DNA from: Streptomyces sp. NBC_01262
GTDB taxonomy: Bacteria > Actinomycetota > Actinomycetes > Streptomycetales > Streptomycetaceae
NCBI RefSeq assembly: GCF_036226365.1
Contig: NZ_CP108462.1
Coordinates: 5,268,501 to 5,332,500 of the forward strand
DNA: 64,000 bases
Reading direction: 5' to 3'
In this document: positions 50,618 through 60,386 of the stretch, in pieces
How the letters are laid out: each line of letters begins with the position of its first letter
Position numbering within the stretch: position 1 is the stretch's first letter
Made by a program: the position numbers and the translations under genes
Notes under the pieces: model-generated
Databases searched by the model: none
The model's input: the letters and a program-made list of their open reading frames with translations, nothing else
Told to the model about the DNA's origin: nothing

Positions 50618-53026
50618 ATGGCGGGGCAACTTACCCCTCACACGCAGGACATCGTTTCAACTCTGGCCGCCACACCCGTGCTGACCGACGGGAACCGCAA
50701 TCTCGTACTCGTCATCGCGGTCGTGGCCATCGCAGCACTGGTGCTCGCGGTGGTGCTGGTTCGTCAAGTGCTCGCAGCCGACGAGGGCACCGACAGCATG
50801 AAGGAGATCGCGGGCGCCGTGCAGGAGGGCGCGAACGCCTATCTGGCACGGCAGTTCCGCACCCTGGGCGTCTTCGCGGTCGCCGCCTTCTTCCTGCTTC
50901 TGATGCTGCCTGCCGACACCACCTCGCAGCGCATCGGCCGCAGCGTGTTCTTCCTGGTCGGCGCCGGTTTCTCGGCCGTGACCGGCTACGTCGGCATGTG
51001 GCTGGCGGTGCGCAGCAACGTACGCGTGGCCGCGGCGGCGAGAGCGGCGACGCCCGAGCCCGGCCAGCCGGCGGCGGACCTCACCACGGTCTCGCACCGG
51101 GCGATGAAGATCGCTTTCCGCACTGGTGGCGTGGTGGGCATGTTCACCGTCGGCCTCGGCCTGCTCGGCGCCTCCGTCGTCGTCCTGGTCTACAAGCAGG
51201 ACGCGCCGAAGGTGCTGGAGGGATTCGGCTTCGGGGCGGCGCTGCTCGCGATGTTCATGCGTGTCGGCGGCGGCATCTTCACCAAGGCCGCCGATGTGGG
51301 CGCCGACCTGGTCGGCAAGGTCGAACAGGGCATCCCGGAGGACGACCCGCGCAATGCCGCGACCATCGCGGACAACGTGGGCGACAACGTCGGCGACTGC
51401 GCGGGCATGGCCGCCGACCTCTTCGAGTCGTACGCCGTCACGCTGGTCGCCGCGCTGATCCTCGGCAAGGTGACCTTCGGCGACGCCGGTCTCGCCTTCC
51501 CGCTGCTCATCCCCGCGATCGGCGTCCTGACCGCCATGGTCGGCATCTTCGCGGTCGCCCCGCGCCGCAACGACCGCAGCGGCATGACCGCGATCAACCG
51601 CGGCTTCTTCATCTCGGCCGTCATCTCGCTGGCCCTGGTGGCCGTCGCCACGTACGTCTACCTGCCGTCGACCTACGCCGAACTCAAGGGCGTCCCGGCT
51701 GCCATCGCCGCCCACCCGGGCGACCCGCGCACCCTGGCGCTGATCGCGGTGGCCATCGGCATCGTGCTCGCCGCGCTGATCCAGCAGCTCACGGGCTACT
51801 TCACCGAGACCAGCCGCCGCCCGGTCCGGGACATCGGCAAGACCTCGCTCACCGGCCCCGCCACCGTCATCCTGTCCGGCATCTCCCTCGGCCTGGAGTC
51901 GGCGGTGTACTCGGCCGTCCTCATCGGGCTGTCGGTCTACGGCGCCTTCCTGCTGGGCGGTACGTCGGTGTGGCTGGCCCTGTTCGCGGTCGCGCTGGCC
52001 GGGACCGGGCTGCTGACCACGGTCGGCGTGATCGTGGCCATGGACACCTTCGGCCCGGTCGCGGACAACGCCCAGGGCATCGCCGAGATGTCGGGCGACG
52101 TGCACGGCGAGGGCGCCCAGGTGCTCACCGACCTGGACGCGGTCGGCAACACCACCAAGGCGATCACCAAGGGCATCGCGATCGCGACCGCCGTGCTCGC
52201 CGCGACCGCGCTCTTCGGCTCCTTCAAGGAGGCCATCGACACGGCCGTGGCCAAGGCCGAGATCCCGGCCGCGGACATGCGCTGGCTGTCCCTGGACATC
52301 TCCCAGCCGAACAACCTGGTCGGGCTGCTGCTCGGCGCCGCCGTGGTGTTCCTGTTCTCCGGGCTCGCCATCAACGCCGTGTCCCGGTCGGCGGGTTCCG
52401 TGGTCTACGAGGTGCGCCGGCAGTTCCGCGAGCACCCCGGGATCATGGACTACACCGAGAAGCCCGAATACGGCCGTGTCGTCGACATCTGCACCAAGGA
52501 CGCGCTGCGCGAACTGGCCACCCCCGGCCTGCTCGCCATCCTCGCGCCCGTCGCCGTCGGCTTCACGTTCGGCGTCGGCTCGCTCGGCTCGTACCTCGCC
52601 GGGGCCATCGGCGCGGGCACGCTCATGGCGGTCTTCCTCGCCAACTCCGGCGGCGCGTGGGACAACGCCAAGAAGCTCGTCGAGGACGGCCACTACGGCG
52701 GCAAGGGCAGTGAGGCCCATGCCGCGACCGTCATCGGCGACACCGTCGGCGACCCGTTCAAGGACACGGCCGGACCGGCGATCAACCCGCTGCTCAAGGT
52801 GATGAACCTGGTGGCGTTGCTGATCGCCCCGGCCGTCGTCCAGTTCTCGTACGGGAAGGACGCGAATCTCGGCGTGCGCATCGGCGTCTCCGTCATCTCG
52901 ATCGGCGTGATCGTCGGCGCGGTCTACGTGTCCAAGCGGCGCGGCATCGCGATGGGCGACGAGGGGGAGGGCGAGGGCAGCCCCGAGGCCAAGCGATCAG
53001 CCGACCCGGCGGTGGTGTCGTCCTAG
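50618..53026 (+). CDS. hppA: Membrane proton-pumping pyrophosphatase (K+-independent type)
   Basis: This 802-residue protein has about 16 membrane helices and the catalytic set GGGIFTKAADVGADLVGKVE, DPRNAATIADNVGDNVGDCA, GNTTKAITKG, and DTVGDPFKDTAGPAINPLLK. The Lys514 in GNTTK is the marker of K+-independent enzymes; K+-dependent ones have Ala. It couples PPi hydrolysis to H+ export. AAGGAGGACGA precedes ATG 50618. The Glu/Gly-rich tail (GDEGEGEGSPEAK) is unremarkable. Confidence 0.96.
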   Translation: MAGQLTPHTQDIVSTLAATPVLTDGNRNLVLVIAVVAIAALVLAVVLVRQVLAADEGTDSMKEIAGAVQEGANAYLARQFRTLGVFAVAAFFLLLMLPADTTSQRIGRSVFFLVGAGFSAVTGYVGMWLAVRSNVRVAAAARAATPEPGQPAADLTTVSHRAMKIAFRTGGVVGMFTVGLGLLGASVVVLVYKQDAPKVLEGFGFGAALLAMFMRVGGGIFTKAADVGADLVGKVEQGIPEDDPRNAATIADNVGDNVGDCAGMAADLFESYAVTLVAALILGKVTFGDAGLAFPLLIPAIGVLTAMVGIFAVAPRRNDRSGMTAINRGFFISAVISLALVAVATYVYLPSTYAELKGVPAAIAAHPGDPRTLALIAVAIGIVLAALIQQLTGYFTETSRRPVRDIGKTSLTGPATVILSGISLGLESAVYSAVLIGLSVYGAFLLGGTSVWLALFAVALAGTGLLTTVGVIVAMDTFGPVADNAQGIAEMSGDVHGEGAQVLTDLDAVGNTTKAITKGIAIATAVLAATALFGSFKEAIDTAVAKAEIPAADMRWLSLDISQPNNLVGLLLGAAVVFLFSGLAINAVSRSAGSVVYEVRRQFREHPGIMDYTEKPEYGRVVDICTKDALRELATPGLLAILAPVAVGFTFGVGSLGSYLAGAIGAGTLMAVFLANSGGAWDNAKKLVEDGHYGGKGSEAHAATVIGDTVGDPFKDTAGPAINPLLKVMNLVALLIAPAVVQFSYGKDANLGVRIGVSVISIGVIVGAVYVSKRRGIAMGDEGEGEGSPEAKRSADPAVVSS

Positions 53027-53048
53027 CCGACTGACCGTCAATACGATG

Positions 53049-53088
53049 ATGGGCGTCACTCTTTGGGGTGGCGCCCATCGTCTGTTTT
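53049..53088 (+). terminator. Rho-independent terminator after hppA
   Basis: ATGGGCGTCAC pairs with GTGGCGCCCAT (one bulge), followed by TGTTTT (53083-53088). Confidence 0.85.
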
Positions 53089-53231
53089 CGCATCAGACCA
53101 CGTCAGGTTTCTCACTGGCTTCTTGGTTCAAATGGCTGCAATACGGGGCACAAGGTACGGTCGGATGATGGCCGGGACCCGTATGCCGTGTAGGTTCCGG
53201 GGCCGTAGAGCCACGGAAGGAACGACAACCG

Positions 53232-53807
53232 GTGACGAACAAATTCACGGCTGCGCTGACCGGTGCGGCTCTGGTCCTGACGCTGGGGTCGCTGTCCGCG
53301 TGCAGCGACGACAGCAACAAGGAACTGGACAGCTGGGCCAAGACGGTCTGCGACCAGGCCGCCGCGCAGGTGACGAAGATCAACGACGCCAACACGGCGA
53401 TCACCAAGGTCGACAGCGCCGGCAAGCCGCTCGACGTGCGCAGGGCGGATTCCGCCGCGTTCGCGCAGATCGCGGCCGCCTACGCGGCGCTGTCGGGCAT
53501 CGTCAACCAGGCCGGCGACCCGCCCGTCGACAAGGGCGCCGCGCTCAAGAAGGGCGCGGTCTCCGACCTCACCAAGCTCTCCGTCTCCTACGCCGCCCTG
53601 CAGAAGCAGGTCGACGCGCTCAACATCGCCGACCAGGCGAAGTTCGCGGCAGGACTCAAGACCGTCTCCGAGAGCCTCGCCAAGGTCAGCAAGAGCGGTG
53701 AGCAGGCCCTCGACACGCTGCGCCAGGGCGAGCTCGGCACGGCCATGGCCAAGCAGCCCGGCTGTCAGCAGGGCGGCACCGTAAGCCCGTCCGCGTCGGC
53801 GAGCTGA
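53232..53807 (+). CDS. Small secreted lipoprotein
   Basis: This 191-residue protein starts with a lipoprotein signal peptide (LTGAALVLTLGSLSAC; lipobox LSAC near residue 24). A helical, Ala-rich body (VCDQAAAQVTKINDANTAIT, KTVSESLAKVSKSGEQALD) with Cys residues flanking it follows, ending in a Ser/Ala tail. It is a Streptomyces-type hypothetical lipoprotein; the role is unknown. GTG 53232 fits the signal peptide. Confidence 0.85.
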   Translation: MTNKFTAALTGAALVLTLGSLSACSDDSNKELDSWAKTVCDQAAAQVTKINDANTAITKVDSAGKPLDVRRADSAAFAQIAAAYAALSGIVNQAGDPPVDKGAALKKGAVSDLTKLSVSYAALQKQVDALNIADQAKFAAGLKTVSESLAKVSKSGEQALDTLRQGELGTAMAKQPGCQQGGTVSPSASAS

Positions 53808-53846
53808 AACCCGAACCGCTTTCCGGGGACAGGGGACAATGGCACC

Positions 53847-55382
53847 GTGAGCAAGCCCTCCCTCCCCACGACCGAGCACACCGCGCGACTGCGCGACGCG
53901 CTGCGCAAAGCCGCCTTCACCGCAGACGGCTGCCTCGACCTCCTCGGGGCCGGCGCCTACGCCGCGCTCTCCCGGGCCGAGACCGTACCCGCGCTGCGCG
54001 CGACGCGCGGCGACGGCCCGCTGGAGAGCCTGGTGCGGCTCTTCCTGCTGCAACGGCCCGTCCCCTACGCCGCACTGCGCAAGGCGCTGCCGTTCGCCGA
54101 CGAGGCCATCGCGGGCGGCTGGCTGCTGCGGGACGGCGACGAGGTGCGGGCGACGGTCGACGTACGCCCGTACGCGGGCGACGGGGCCGGCGAGGACTGG
54201 TGGATCGTCTCCGACCTCGGCTGCGCGGTCGGCGGCGCCAACGGGATCGGCACGACGCCGGGCGTGGACCGGGCCGACCTCGTGCTCGGCGTGGGCGGCG
54301 CGTCCACCACGCTGGCCGGGATCACGGTGCGCGAGCCCGTGGGCAGCGCCCTGGACCTCGGCACCGGCTCCGGCGTCCAGGCCCTGCACGCCTCCCGGCA
54401 CGCCACCCAGGTCACCGCGACCGACCTCAACCCGCGCGCCCTGCACTTCGCGCGGCTCACCCTGGCCCTGTCGGGCACGGCCGAGCCGGTGCTGCGCCAG
54501 GGCAGCCTGTTCGAGCCGGTGGGGGACGAGCGCTACGACCTGATCGTGTCCAACCCGCCCTTCGTCATCTCGCCGGGCAGCCGCTTCACCTACCGCGACG
54601 GCGGCATGTCCGGCGACGACCTGTGCCGCACCCTCGTCCAGGAGGCCGGCGCCCACCTCAACGACGGCGGCTACTGCCAGCTGCTCGCCAACTGGCAGCA
54701 CACCGACGGCGAGGACTGGCGCGAGCGGCTGTCCTCCTGGGTCCCGCGCGGCTGCGACGCCTGGATCGTCCAGCGCGAGGTCCAGGACGTCACCCAGTAC
54801 GCGGAACTGTGGCTGCGCGACGGCGGCGACCACCTCGCCGACCCGGCCGCGTACGCCGCCCGCTACGACGCCTGGCTCGACGCCTTCGAGCAGCGCAAGG
54901 TCAAGGGCGTCGGCTTCGGCTGGATCACCCTGCGCAAGACGGGTTCCGACCGCCCGGCCGTCATCGCCGAGGAGTGGCCGCACCCCGTCGAACAGCCGCT
55001 CGGCCCGCACATCGCCGCGTGGTTCGGCCGCCAGGACTTCCTGCGCACGCACGACGACGCCGCGCTGCTCGCCGCCCGCTTCCGGCTCGCCGCCGAGGTC
55101 GTCCAGGAACAGGTCGGCCTCCCCGGCGCCGAGGACCCCGAGCACGTGGTGCTGCGCGCCAACCGCGGCATGCGCAGGGCGACCAAGGTCGACACGGTCG
55201 GCGCCGGCTTCGCGGGCGTCTGCGACGGCAGCCTCACCGCCGGCGCGATCCTCGACGCCATCGCCCAACTGCTCGGCGAGGACCCGGTGGTCCTGCGGGA
55301 CCGTACGCCGGACGCGATCCGCATGCTGGTCGAGCAGGGCTTCCTGGAGCCCGAGCCGCAGCCGGGACGGGCCACGGCCTGA
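53847..55382 (+). CDS. Class I SAM-dependent methyltransferase with N-terminal helical domain
   Basis: This 511-residue protein has a helical N-terminal domain (about 1-160) and a methyltransferase core: GSALDLGTGSGVQALHAS (SAM site, about residues 166-183) and DLIVSNPPFVISPGS. NPPF is typical of N-methylation of glutamine or nucleobases (RlmG/PrmC/Mtase-small type). A long C-terminal part (about 330-511) follows. The exact target (protein or rRNA) is not evident. GTG 53847. Confidence 0.9.
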   Translation: MSKPSLPTTEHTARLRDALRKAAFTADGCLDLLGAGAYAALSRAETVPALRATRGDGPLESLVRLFLLQRPVPYAALRKALPFADEAIAGGWLLRDGDEVRATVDVRPYAGDGAGEDWWIVSDLGCAVGGANGIGTTPGVDRADLVLGVGGASTTLAGITVREPVGSALDLGTGSGVQALHASRHATQVTATDLNPRALHFARLTLALSGTAEPVLRQGSLFEPVGDERYDLIVSNPPFVISPGSRFTYRDGGMSGDDLCRTLVQEAGAHLNDGGYCQLLANWQHTDGEDWRERLSSWVPRGCDAWIVQREVQDVTQYAELWLRDGGDHLADPAAYAARYDAWLDAFEQRKVKGVGFGWITLRKTGSDRPAVIAEEWPHPVEQPLGPHIAAWFGRQDFLRTHDDAALLAARFRLAAEVVQEQVGLPGAEDPEHVVLRANRGMRRATKVDTVGAGFAGVCDGSLTAGAILDAIAQLLGEDPVVLRDRTPDAIRMLVEQGFLEPEPQPGRATA

Positions 55383-55404
55383 GCGCCACGGCCTGAGCAT
55401 GACG

Positions 55405-55439
55405 AAGCCCGTCCGCCGGAGTGCCGGGCGGACGGGCTT
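55405..55439. terminator. Bidirectional terminator
   Basis: AAGCCCGTCCGCC (55405-55417) pairs exactly with 55427-55439, between convergent genes. Confidence 0.9.
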
Positions 55440-55457
55440 TCGTGACGCTGCCGATGC

Positions 55458-55721
55458 CTACTTCTGGAGCACGCGGCCCTGGGCGTCGGTGCGGTCCTCG
55501 TTGGTGAAGAAGATGATCGCGTCGATCAGCGACCAGACGCCGCAGCCACCGCAGGTGAAGAGCTGGGCGACGGCCATGCCCGTGTGGCCGGTGTAGAAGC
55601 GGCCGACGCCGAAGCCACCCAGGAAGAGGGTGAGGAGGCCAGCGGTGGTCCGGCTCTTGTCGGACAGCGGGCGGCCCTTGGCGTCGAAGCCGTGCGGGGC
55701 GTCAGGGGTGGGCGTGGCCAT
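55458..55721 (-). CDS. TM2-domain protein, shorter paralogue
   Basis: This 87-residue protein has GFDAKGRPLSDKSRTTAGLL, then the TM2 signature GGFGVGRFYTGHTGMAVAQL, FTCGGCGVWSLIDAI and the ending DRTDAQGRVLQK. The frame is open to 55859, but ATG 55721 follows AAGGAG at 8-9 bp. Two membrane helices. It duplicates the protein at 56297 without the Pro/Gly/Tyr-rich leader. Function unknown. Confidence 0.93.
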   Translation of the reverse strand: MATPTPDAPHGFDAKGRPLSDKSRTTAGLLTLFLGGFGVGRFYTGHTGMAVAQLFTCGGCGVWSLIDAIIFFTNEDRTDAQGRVLQK

Positions 55722-55893
55722 GAAACATGCTCCTTGCGTCAATGGGGACGTAGAAACGTCAGCAGGAGCGCACAAATCGGAAACCCGGCCCCCCGCGACG
55801 GATTGACGAGATCTTTGCATCAGAAGCCTGACATTGGCCTGATAATTACGTCTCGTCATGAAACCGTGATCGGCACGTTGTCAAAACCCGCCG

Positions 55894-56304
55894 TCACATC
55901 ACGTTGCGCACGACGGCCCACGTCAGAGCGATCCCCAGGATCACGGCCTGCGCACGCGGCTTGAGCGCCGGCCGGTACACCTGGCCGCGCAGGCCCTCGG
56001 TGAACCACCGGAGATAGAGGTACAACCCCGCCGGGCTGGCGATCAGCAGCAGCGCGTTGTCGTGGAACGCGGCCGTGAAGTCCCCGTGCATCAGGTCGTA
56101 GACCATGCGCGTGCCGCCGCAGGCCGGACACAGCAGCCCCGTCACCCAGTTGAAGGGGCAGCGGGGCAGCCAGTGCCCCGGCTGGTGCGGGTCGGTGCCG
56201 TACAGATAGGCGGCTGCGCCGAGGCCCGCGACCGCGGACGTCAGCGAGGCCGTGACCGGTCGCCCGGCCACGGCCCGGAGACGGGCGAGGGCCGTCTCAG
56301 CCAT
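55894..56304 (-). CDS. DUF2752 membrane protein
   Basis: This 136-residue protein has about three membrane helices and the DUF2752 signature CPFNWVTGLLCPACGGTRMV, followed by DLMHGDFTAAFHDNALLL. It overlaps the end of the upstream TM2 gene by 8 bp, so they are coupled. DUF2752 and TM2 proteins often co-occur; the conserved Cys residues suggest metal or redox binding. Function unknown. Confidence 0.92.
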   Translation of the reverse strand: MAETALARLRAVAGRPVTASLTSAVAGLGAAAYLYGTDPHQPGHWLPRCPFNWVTGLLCPACGGTRMVYDLMHGDFTAAFHDNALLLIASPAGLYLYLRWFTEGLRGQVYRPALKPRAQAVILGIALTWAVVRNVM

Positions 56305-56698
56305 GCAGGATCCGCCCCTGGGAGTCGGTGCGGTCGTTGCTGGTGAGGAAGAGGATGCCGTCGATCAGTGACCAGACGCCGCAGCCGCCGCAGGTGAACA
56401 GCTGGGCCAGGCCCATGCCGACGTCACCGGTGTAGAAACGGCCGATGCCGAGACCGCCGACGAGAAGCTGCAGCACACCCGCGACGACCTTGGACTTGTC
56501 GGACAGCGGCCGGCCGTACGCGTCATAGCCGTACGGTGCGTTGGGGTCGCCGGTGTAGCCGCCGGGGCCCGGCGGCGGGTACGCGCCCTGCTGCGGATAG
56601 CCGTAGCCGGGCTGGGGGCCGGGCTGGCCGGCCGGTTGCTGCGGGTAGCCGTAACCGCCGTCCTGGGGCTGGCCGTACGGGTTGTTCGGGTCGGACAT
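56297..56698 (-). CDS. TM2-domain protein with Pro/Gly/Tyr-rich N-terminus
   Basis: This 133-residue protein starts with a low-complexity tail (GYGYPQQPAGQPGPQPGYGY, about 5-55), then YGRPLSDKSKVVAGVLQLL and the TM2 core GGLGIGRFYTGDVGMGLAQL, FTCGGCGVWSLIDGI. The core is about 70 percent identical by eye to the paralogue at 55458. First gene of a three-gene unit running leftward. Confidence 0.93.
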   Translation of the reverse strand: MSDPNNPYGQPQDGGYGYPQQPAGQPGPQPGYGYPQQGAYPPPGPGGYTGDPNAPYGYDAYGRPLSDKSKVVAGVLQLLVGGLGIGRFYTGDVGMGLAQLFTCGGCGVWSLIDGILFLTSNDRTDSQGRILHG

Positions 56699-56974
56699 CT
56701 CGGGCTCTCCCCGTTCTGCGTTCCGCGGGAAGGGCCCGCGGAATACCTGTGGTCTTCGCCGTCATCTTGTCAGGTCGGTCAATACGTGAAAGAGCGCAGG
56801 GCGGTTCCTTTGCGAGAGCAGGACGGCAGCCGGACGACAGTCGCAATCGAGCCACCCCCCGGCGGGCACGCCGCGGCCGTTCACCCCGGATTCGCCCGGC
56901 CGTCGCCGCGGCGTGGCATTGTCCGCCACACACCCTTGGGCACGCCAGTGGCTCACCAGTAGAAGGAGGAGAGT

Positions 56975-57169
56975 ATGGACAGCGCACCCGCGGTCTTCGC
57001 CGGAGCGGTCTTCGCGCTCTTCGGGGCCGGACTGCTGCTGTGGACGGTGACCCGTATCACGCGGCGGGTGCCGGTGACCGAAGGCGGCGGTCAGACGGCG
57101 ACGGTCCTCGCGGTGCTGTTCGGAGCGGTGTCGCTCCTCGTGGGCGTCTGGTCGTTGCTACGTATCTGA
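56975..57169 (+). CDS. Small two-helix membrane protein
   Basis: This 64-residue protein has two membrane helices (VFAGAVFALFGAGLLLWTV and TATVLAVLFGAVSLLVGVW) joined by a short basic/Gly loop. AAGGAGGAG precedes ATG 56975 at good distance. No family recognised. It lies about 200 bp upstream of topA. Confidence 0.72.
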   Translation: MDSAPAVFAGAVFALFGAGLLLWTVTRITRRVPVTEGGGQTATVLAVLFGAVSLLVGVWSLLRI

Positions 57170-57375
57170 GCGCAGTTCGATCACGCGGGGTCGCGTGCAT
57201 GACACGTACCGCCACGGGGATGAATCGGACATGGCTTGCCATCCGTGCGGCAGACAGGATGGAAGTCGGGTTACCGTTCGAGTGGCGTTGCGGACTTTTC
57301 CCGTTTGACACGGGGCCGGGATGTACGGTCACACTCCGCAGCGAGACCACCTTCGACCCGGAGAGAAGAGCGAAG

Positions 57376-60222
57376 TTGTCCCCGACCCGCGAGACCGCAA
57401 AGAGCGGCCAGCGACTCGTCATCGTCGAGTCGCCCGCCAAGGCGAAGACGATCAAGGGCTACCTCGGCCCTGGATACGTCGTCGAGGCCAGCGTCGGGCA
57501 CATCCGCGACCTCCCGAACGGGGCCGCCGAAGTGCCGGCGGAGTTCAAGGGCCAGCCGTGGGCTCGGCTCGGCGTGAACGTCGACAGTGAGTTCCAGCCG
57601 ATCTATGTCGTCAACGCCGACAAGAAGGCGCAGGTCAAGAAGCTCAAGGACCTCCTCAAGGACTCCGACGAGCTCCTCCTGGCAACCGATGAGGACCGCG
57701 AGGGCGAGGCCATCGCCTGGCACCTGCAGGAAGTCCTCAAGCCCAAGGTCCCGGTCCGCCGGATGGTCTTCCACGAGATCACCAAGGACGCGATCCAGGA
57801 AGCCGTCCGCAATCCGCGCGAGCTGAACCAGCCGCTGGTCGACGCCCAGGAGACCCGCCGCATCCTCGACCGCCTCTACGGCTACGAGGTCTCGCCGGTC
57901 CTGTGGAAGAAGGTCATGCCCCGGCTGTCCGCCGGCCGCGTGCAGTCCGTCGCCACCCGTCTGGTCGTCCAGCGTGAGCGCGAGCGCATCGCCTTCCGCT
58001 CCGCCGAGTACTGGGACCTCTCCGGCACCTTCGCCACCGGCCGGGCCGGCGACGCCACCGACCCCGGCACCTTCTCCGCCAAGCTCACCACGGTCGACGG
58101 CAAGCGCGTCGCCCAGGGCCGCGACTTCGACGCCGCCACCGGCGCCCTCAAGGACGGCGCGACCGTCCTGCACCTGGACGAGCCCGCCGCGCGCGTCCTC
58201 GCCGCCGCCCTCGCCGACTCCTCCTTCGCGGTCCGCTCGGTGGAGTCCAAGCCGTACCGCCGCTCGCCGTACGCGCCCTTCCGTACGACGACGCTCCAGC
58301 AGGAGGCGAGCCGCAAGCTCGGCTTCGGCGCGAAGTCCACCATGCAGGTCGCCCAGAAGCTGTACGAGAACGGCTTCATCACCTACATGCGTACGGACTC
58401 CACCACCCTGTCCGAGACGGCCATCACCGCCGCCCGCGCCCAGGTCACCCAGCTCTACGGGGCCGAGTACCTGCCCGACAAGCCGCGCGTCTACACCGGC
58501 AAGGTCAAGAACGCGCAGGAGGCGCACGAGGCGATCCGCCCCTCCGGCGACCGCTTCCGTACCCCCGCCGAGACCGGCCTGACCGGCGACCAGTACCGGC
58601 TCTACGAGCTGATCTGGATGCGTACGGTCGCCAGCCAGATGAAGGACGCCGTCGGCCAGTCGGTGACGGTGAAGGTCGGCGGGCGCTCCAGTGACGGCCG
58701 CGACGCCGAGTTCTCGGCGAGCGGCAAGATCATCACCTTCCACGGCTTCATGAAGGCCTACGTCGAAGGCGCCGACGACCCCAACGCCGAGCTCGACAGC
58801 TCCGAGCGCCGGCTCCCGCGGGTCACCGAGGGCGACCCGCTGTCGGCGACCGACATCACCGCCGACGGCCACGCCACCAAGCCCCCGGCCCGCTACACCG
58901 AGGCCTCGCTGGTCAAGGAGCTCGAAGAGCGCGAGATCGGCCGCCCGTCGACGTACGCCTCGATCATCGGCACGATCCTCGACCGCGGCTACGTCTTCAA
59001 GAAGGGCACGGCGCTCGTCCCGTCCTTCCTCTCCTTCGCCGTCGTCGGCCTCCTGGAGAAGCACTTCGGCCGGCTCGTCGACTACGACTTCACCGCCAAG
59101 ATGGAGGACGACCTCGACCGCATCGCGCGCGGCGAGGCCCGTGCCGTGCCGTGGCTGCGCCGCTTCTACTTCGGCGGCGAGCACGTGGCGGAGGGCTCCG
59201 CGGCGGACGCCGGCAACGGTGACGGGGACCACCTCGGCGGCCTCAAGGAGCTGGTCGAGGACCTCGGCGCCATCGACGCCCGCGAGGTCTCCTCGTTCCC
59301 CGTCGGCACCGGCGGCATCATGCTCCGCGTCGGCCGCTACGGCCCCTACGTCGAGAAGCCCAGCGACATCGAGGGCGAGCCCGGCCAGCGCGCCGACGTC
59401 CCCGACGACCTTCCCCCGGACGAGCTGACCGTCGAGCTGGCCGAGGAGTTCCTCGCCAAGCCCAGCGGCGACTTCGAGCTCGGCGCGGACCCCGTCTCCG
59501 GCAACCAGATCGTCGCCAAGGACGGCCGCTACGGCCCGTACGTCACCGAGATCCTCCCCGAGGGCACCCCGAAGACCGGCAAGAACGCGGTGAAGCCGCG
59601 GACCGCCTCGCTCTTCAAGTCCATGTCGCTCGACACGGTGACCCTCGACGACGCGCTCAAGCTGATGTCCCTCCCGCGCGTCGTCGGCACCGACCCCGAG
59701 TCCGGCACCGAGATCACCGCCCAGAACGGCCGCTACGGCCCGTATCTGAAGAAGGGCACCGACTCCCGGTCCATCGAGACCGAGGACCAGCTCTTCTCCA
59801 TCACCCTGGAGCAGGCCCTCGCCATCTACGCCCAGCCCAAGCAGCGCGGCCGCGCCGCCGCGAAGCCGCCGCTGAAGGAACTGGGCACGGACCCGGTCAG
59901 CGAGCGCCCGGTGGTCGTCAAGGACGGCCGCTTCGGGCCGTACGTCACCGACGGCGAGACCAATGCCACGCTCCGGCGTGACGACGACGTCGAGACGATC
60001 ACGCCCGAGCGCGGCTACGAGCTCCTCGCCGAGAAGCGGACCAAGGCGCCGGTGAAGAAGGCGGTCGCCAAGAAGGCGCCCGCGAAGAAGGCACCGGCGA
60101 AGAAGGCACCCGTGAAGAAGGCGACGACGGCGGCGACGGCGGCCAAGAAGACGGCGGCCAAGAAGGCGCCCGCGAAGAAGGCCACGGCTGCGGCCACGGC
60201 CGCGAAGAAGCCCACGGCCTAG
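57376..60222 (+). CDS. topA: DNA topoisomerase I with Lys-rich C-terminal tail
   Basis: This 948-residue type IA topoisomerase has Toprim (RLVIVESPAKAKTIKGYLGP, DEDREGEAIAWHL) and the active-site Tyr337 in GFITYMRTDSTTL. Four to five C-terminal Topo-C repeats (NGRYGPYVxxG-type) follow, with no zinc-finger Cys. The tail is about 50 residues of Lys-Ala-Pro repeats (KKAPAKKAPAKKAPVKKA), known in Streptomyces to raise processivity. The frame is open to 56536; TTG 57376 (MSPTRETAKSGQ) matches the known start, with a GAGAAGAG element upstream. Confidence 0.96.
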   Translation: MSPTRETAKSGQRLVIVESPAKAKTIKGYLGPGYVVEASVGHIRDLPNGAAEVPAEFKGQPWARLGVNVDSEFQPIYVVNADKKAQVKKLKDLLKDSDELLLATDEDREGEAIAWHLQEVLKPKVPVRRMVFHEITKDAIQEAVRNPRELNQPLVDAQETRRILDRLYGYEVSPVLWKKVMPRLSAGRVQSVATRLVVQRERERIAFRSAEYWDLSGTFATGRAGDATDPGTFSAKLTTVDGKRVAQGRDFDAATGALKDGATVLHLDEPAARVLAAALADSSFAVRSVESKPYRRSPYAPFRTTTLQQEASRKLGFGAKSTMQVAQKLYENGFITYMRTDSTTLSETAITAARAQVTQLYGAEYLPDKPRVYTGKVKNAQEAHEAIRPSGDRFRTPAETGLTGDQYRLYELIWMRTVASQMKDAVGQSVTVKVGGRSSDGRDAEFSASGKIITFHGFMKAYVEGADDPNAELDSSERRLPRVTEGDPLSATDITADGHATKPPARYTEASLVKELEEREIGRPSTYASIIGTILDRGYVFKKGTALVPSFLSFAVVGLLEKHFGRLVDYDFTAKMEDDLDRIARGEARAVPWLRRFYFGGEHVAEGSAADAGNGDGDHLGGLKELVEDLGAIDAREVSSFPVGTGGIMLRVGRYGPYVEKPSDIEGEPGQRADVPDDLPPDELTVELAEEFLAKPSGDFELGADPVSGNQIVAKDGRYGPYVTEILPEGTPKTGKNAVKPRTASLFKSMSLDTVTLDDALKLMSLPRVVGTDPESGTEITAQNGRYGPYLKKGTDSRSIETEDQLFSITLEQALAIYAQPKQRGRAAAKPPLKELGTDPVSERPVVVKDGRFGPYVTDGETNATLRRDDDVETITPERGYELLAEKRTKAPVKKAVAKKAPAKKAPAKKAPVKKATTAATAAKKTAAKKAPAKKATAAATAAKKPTA

Positions 60223-60258
60223 TCGGGGTCGCCCGTGCGCGGGCGGCCGCGCGTCCGT

Positions 60259-60351
60259 GGCCGGGTTGTGCCCACCCGTTCCGCCATGCGGAACGCCTGC
60301 CCACAACCTGGCCGGGAGAGGGCAAGCCCCGTCCATGTGTTCGGGCGGGGC
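60259..60351. terminator. Nested inverted repeats between topA and tmk
   Basis: Outer arms GGCCGGGTTGTG and CACAACCTGGCC (60259-60270, 60302-60313; one mismatch) enclose a perfect GTTCCGC-CAT-GCGGAAC stem (60278-60294). A further stem, GCCCCGTCC / GGGCGGGGC, lies at 60326-60351. Confidence 0.65.
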
Positions 60352-60386
60352 GTCGGGTACCGCCCGGGTCCGGATAGGCTGGCGGA

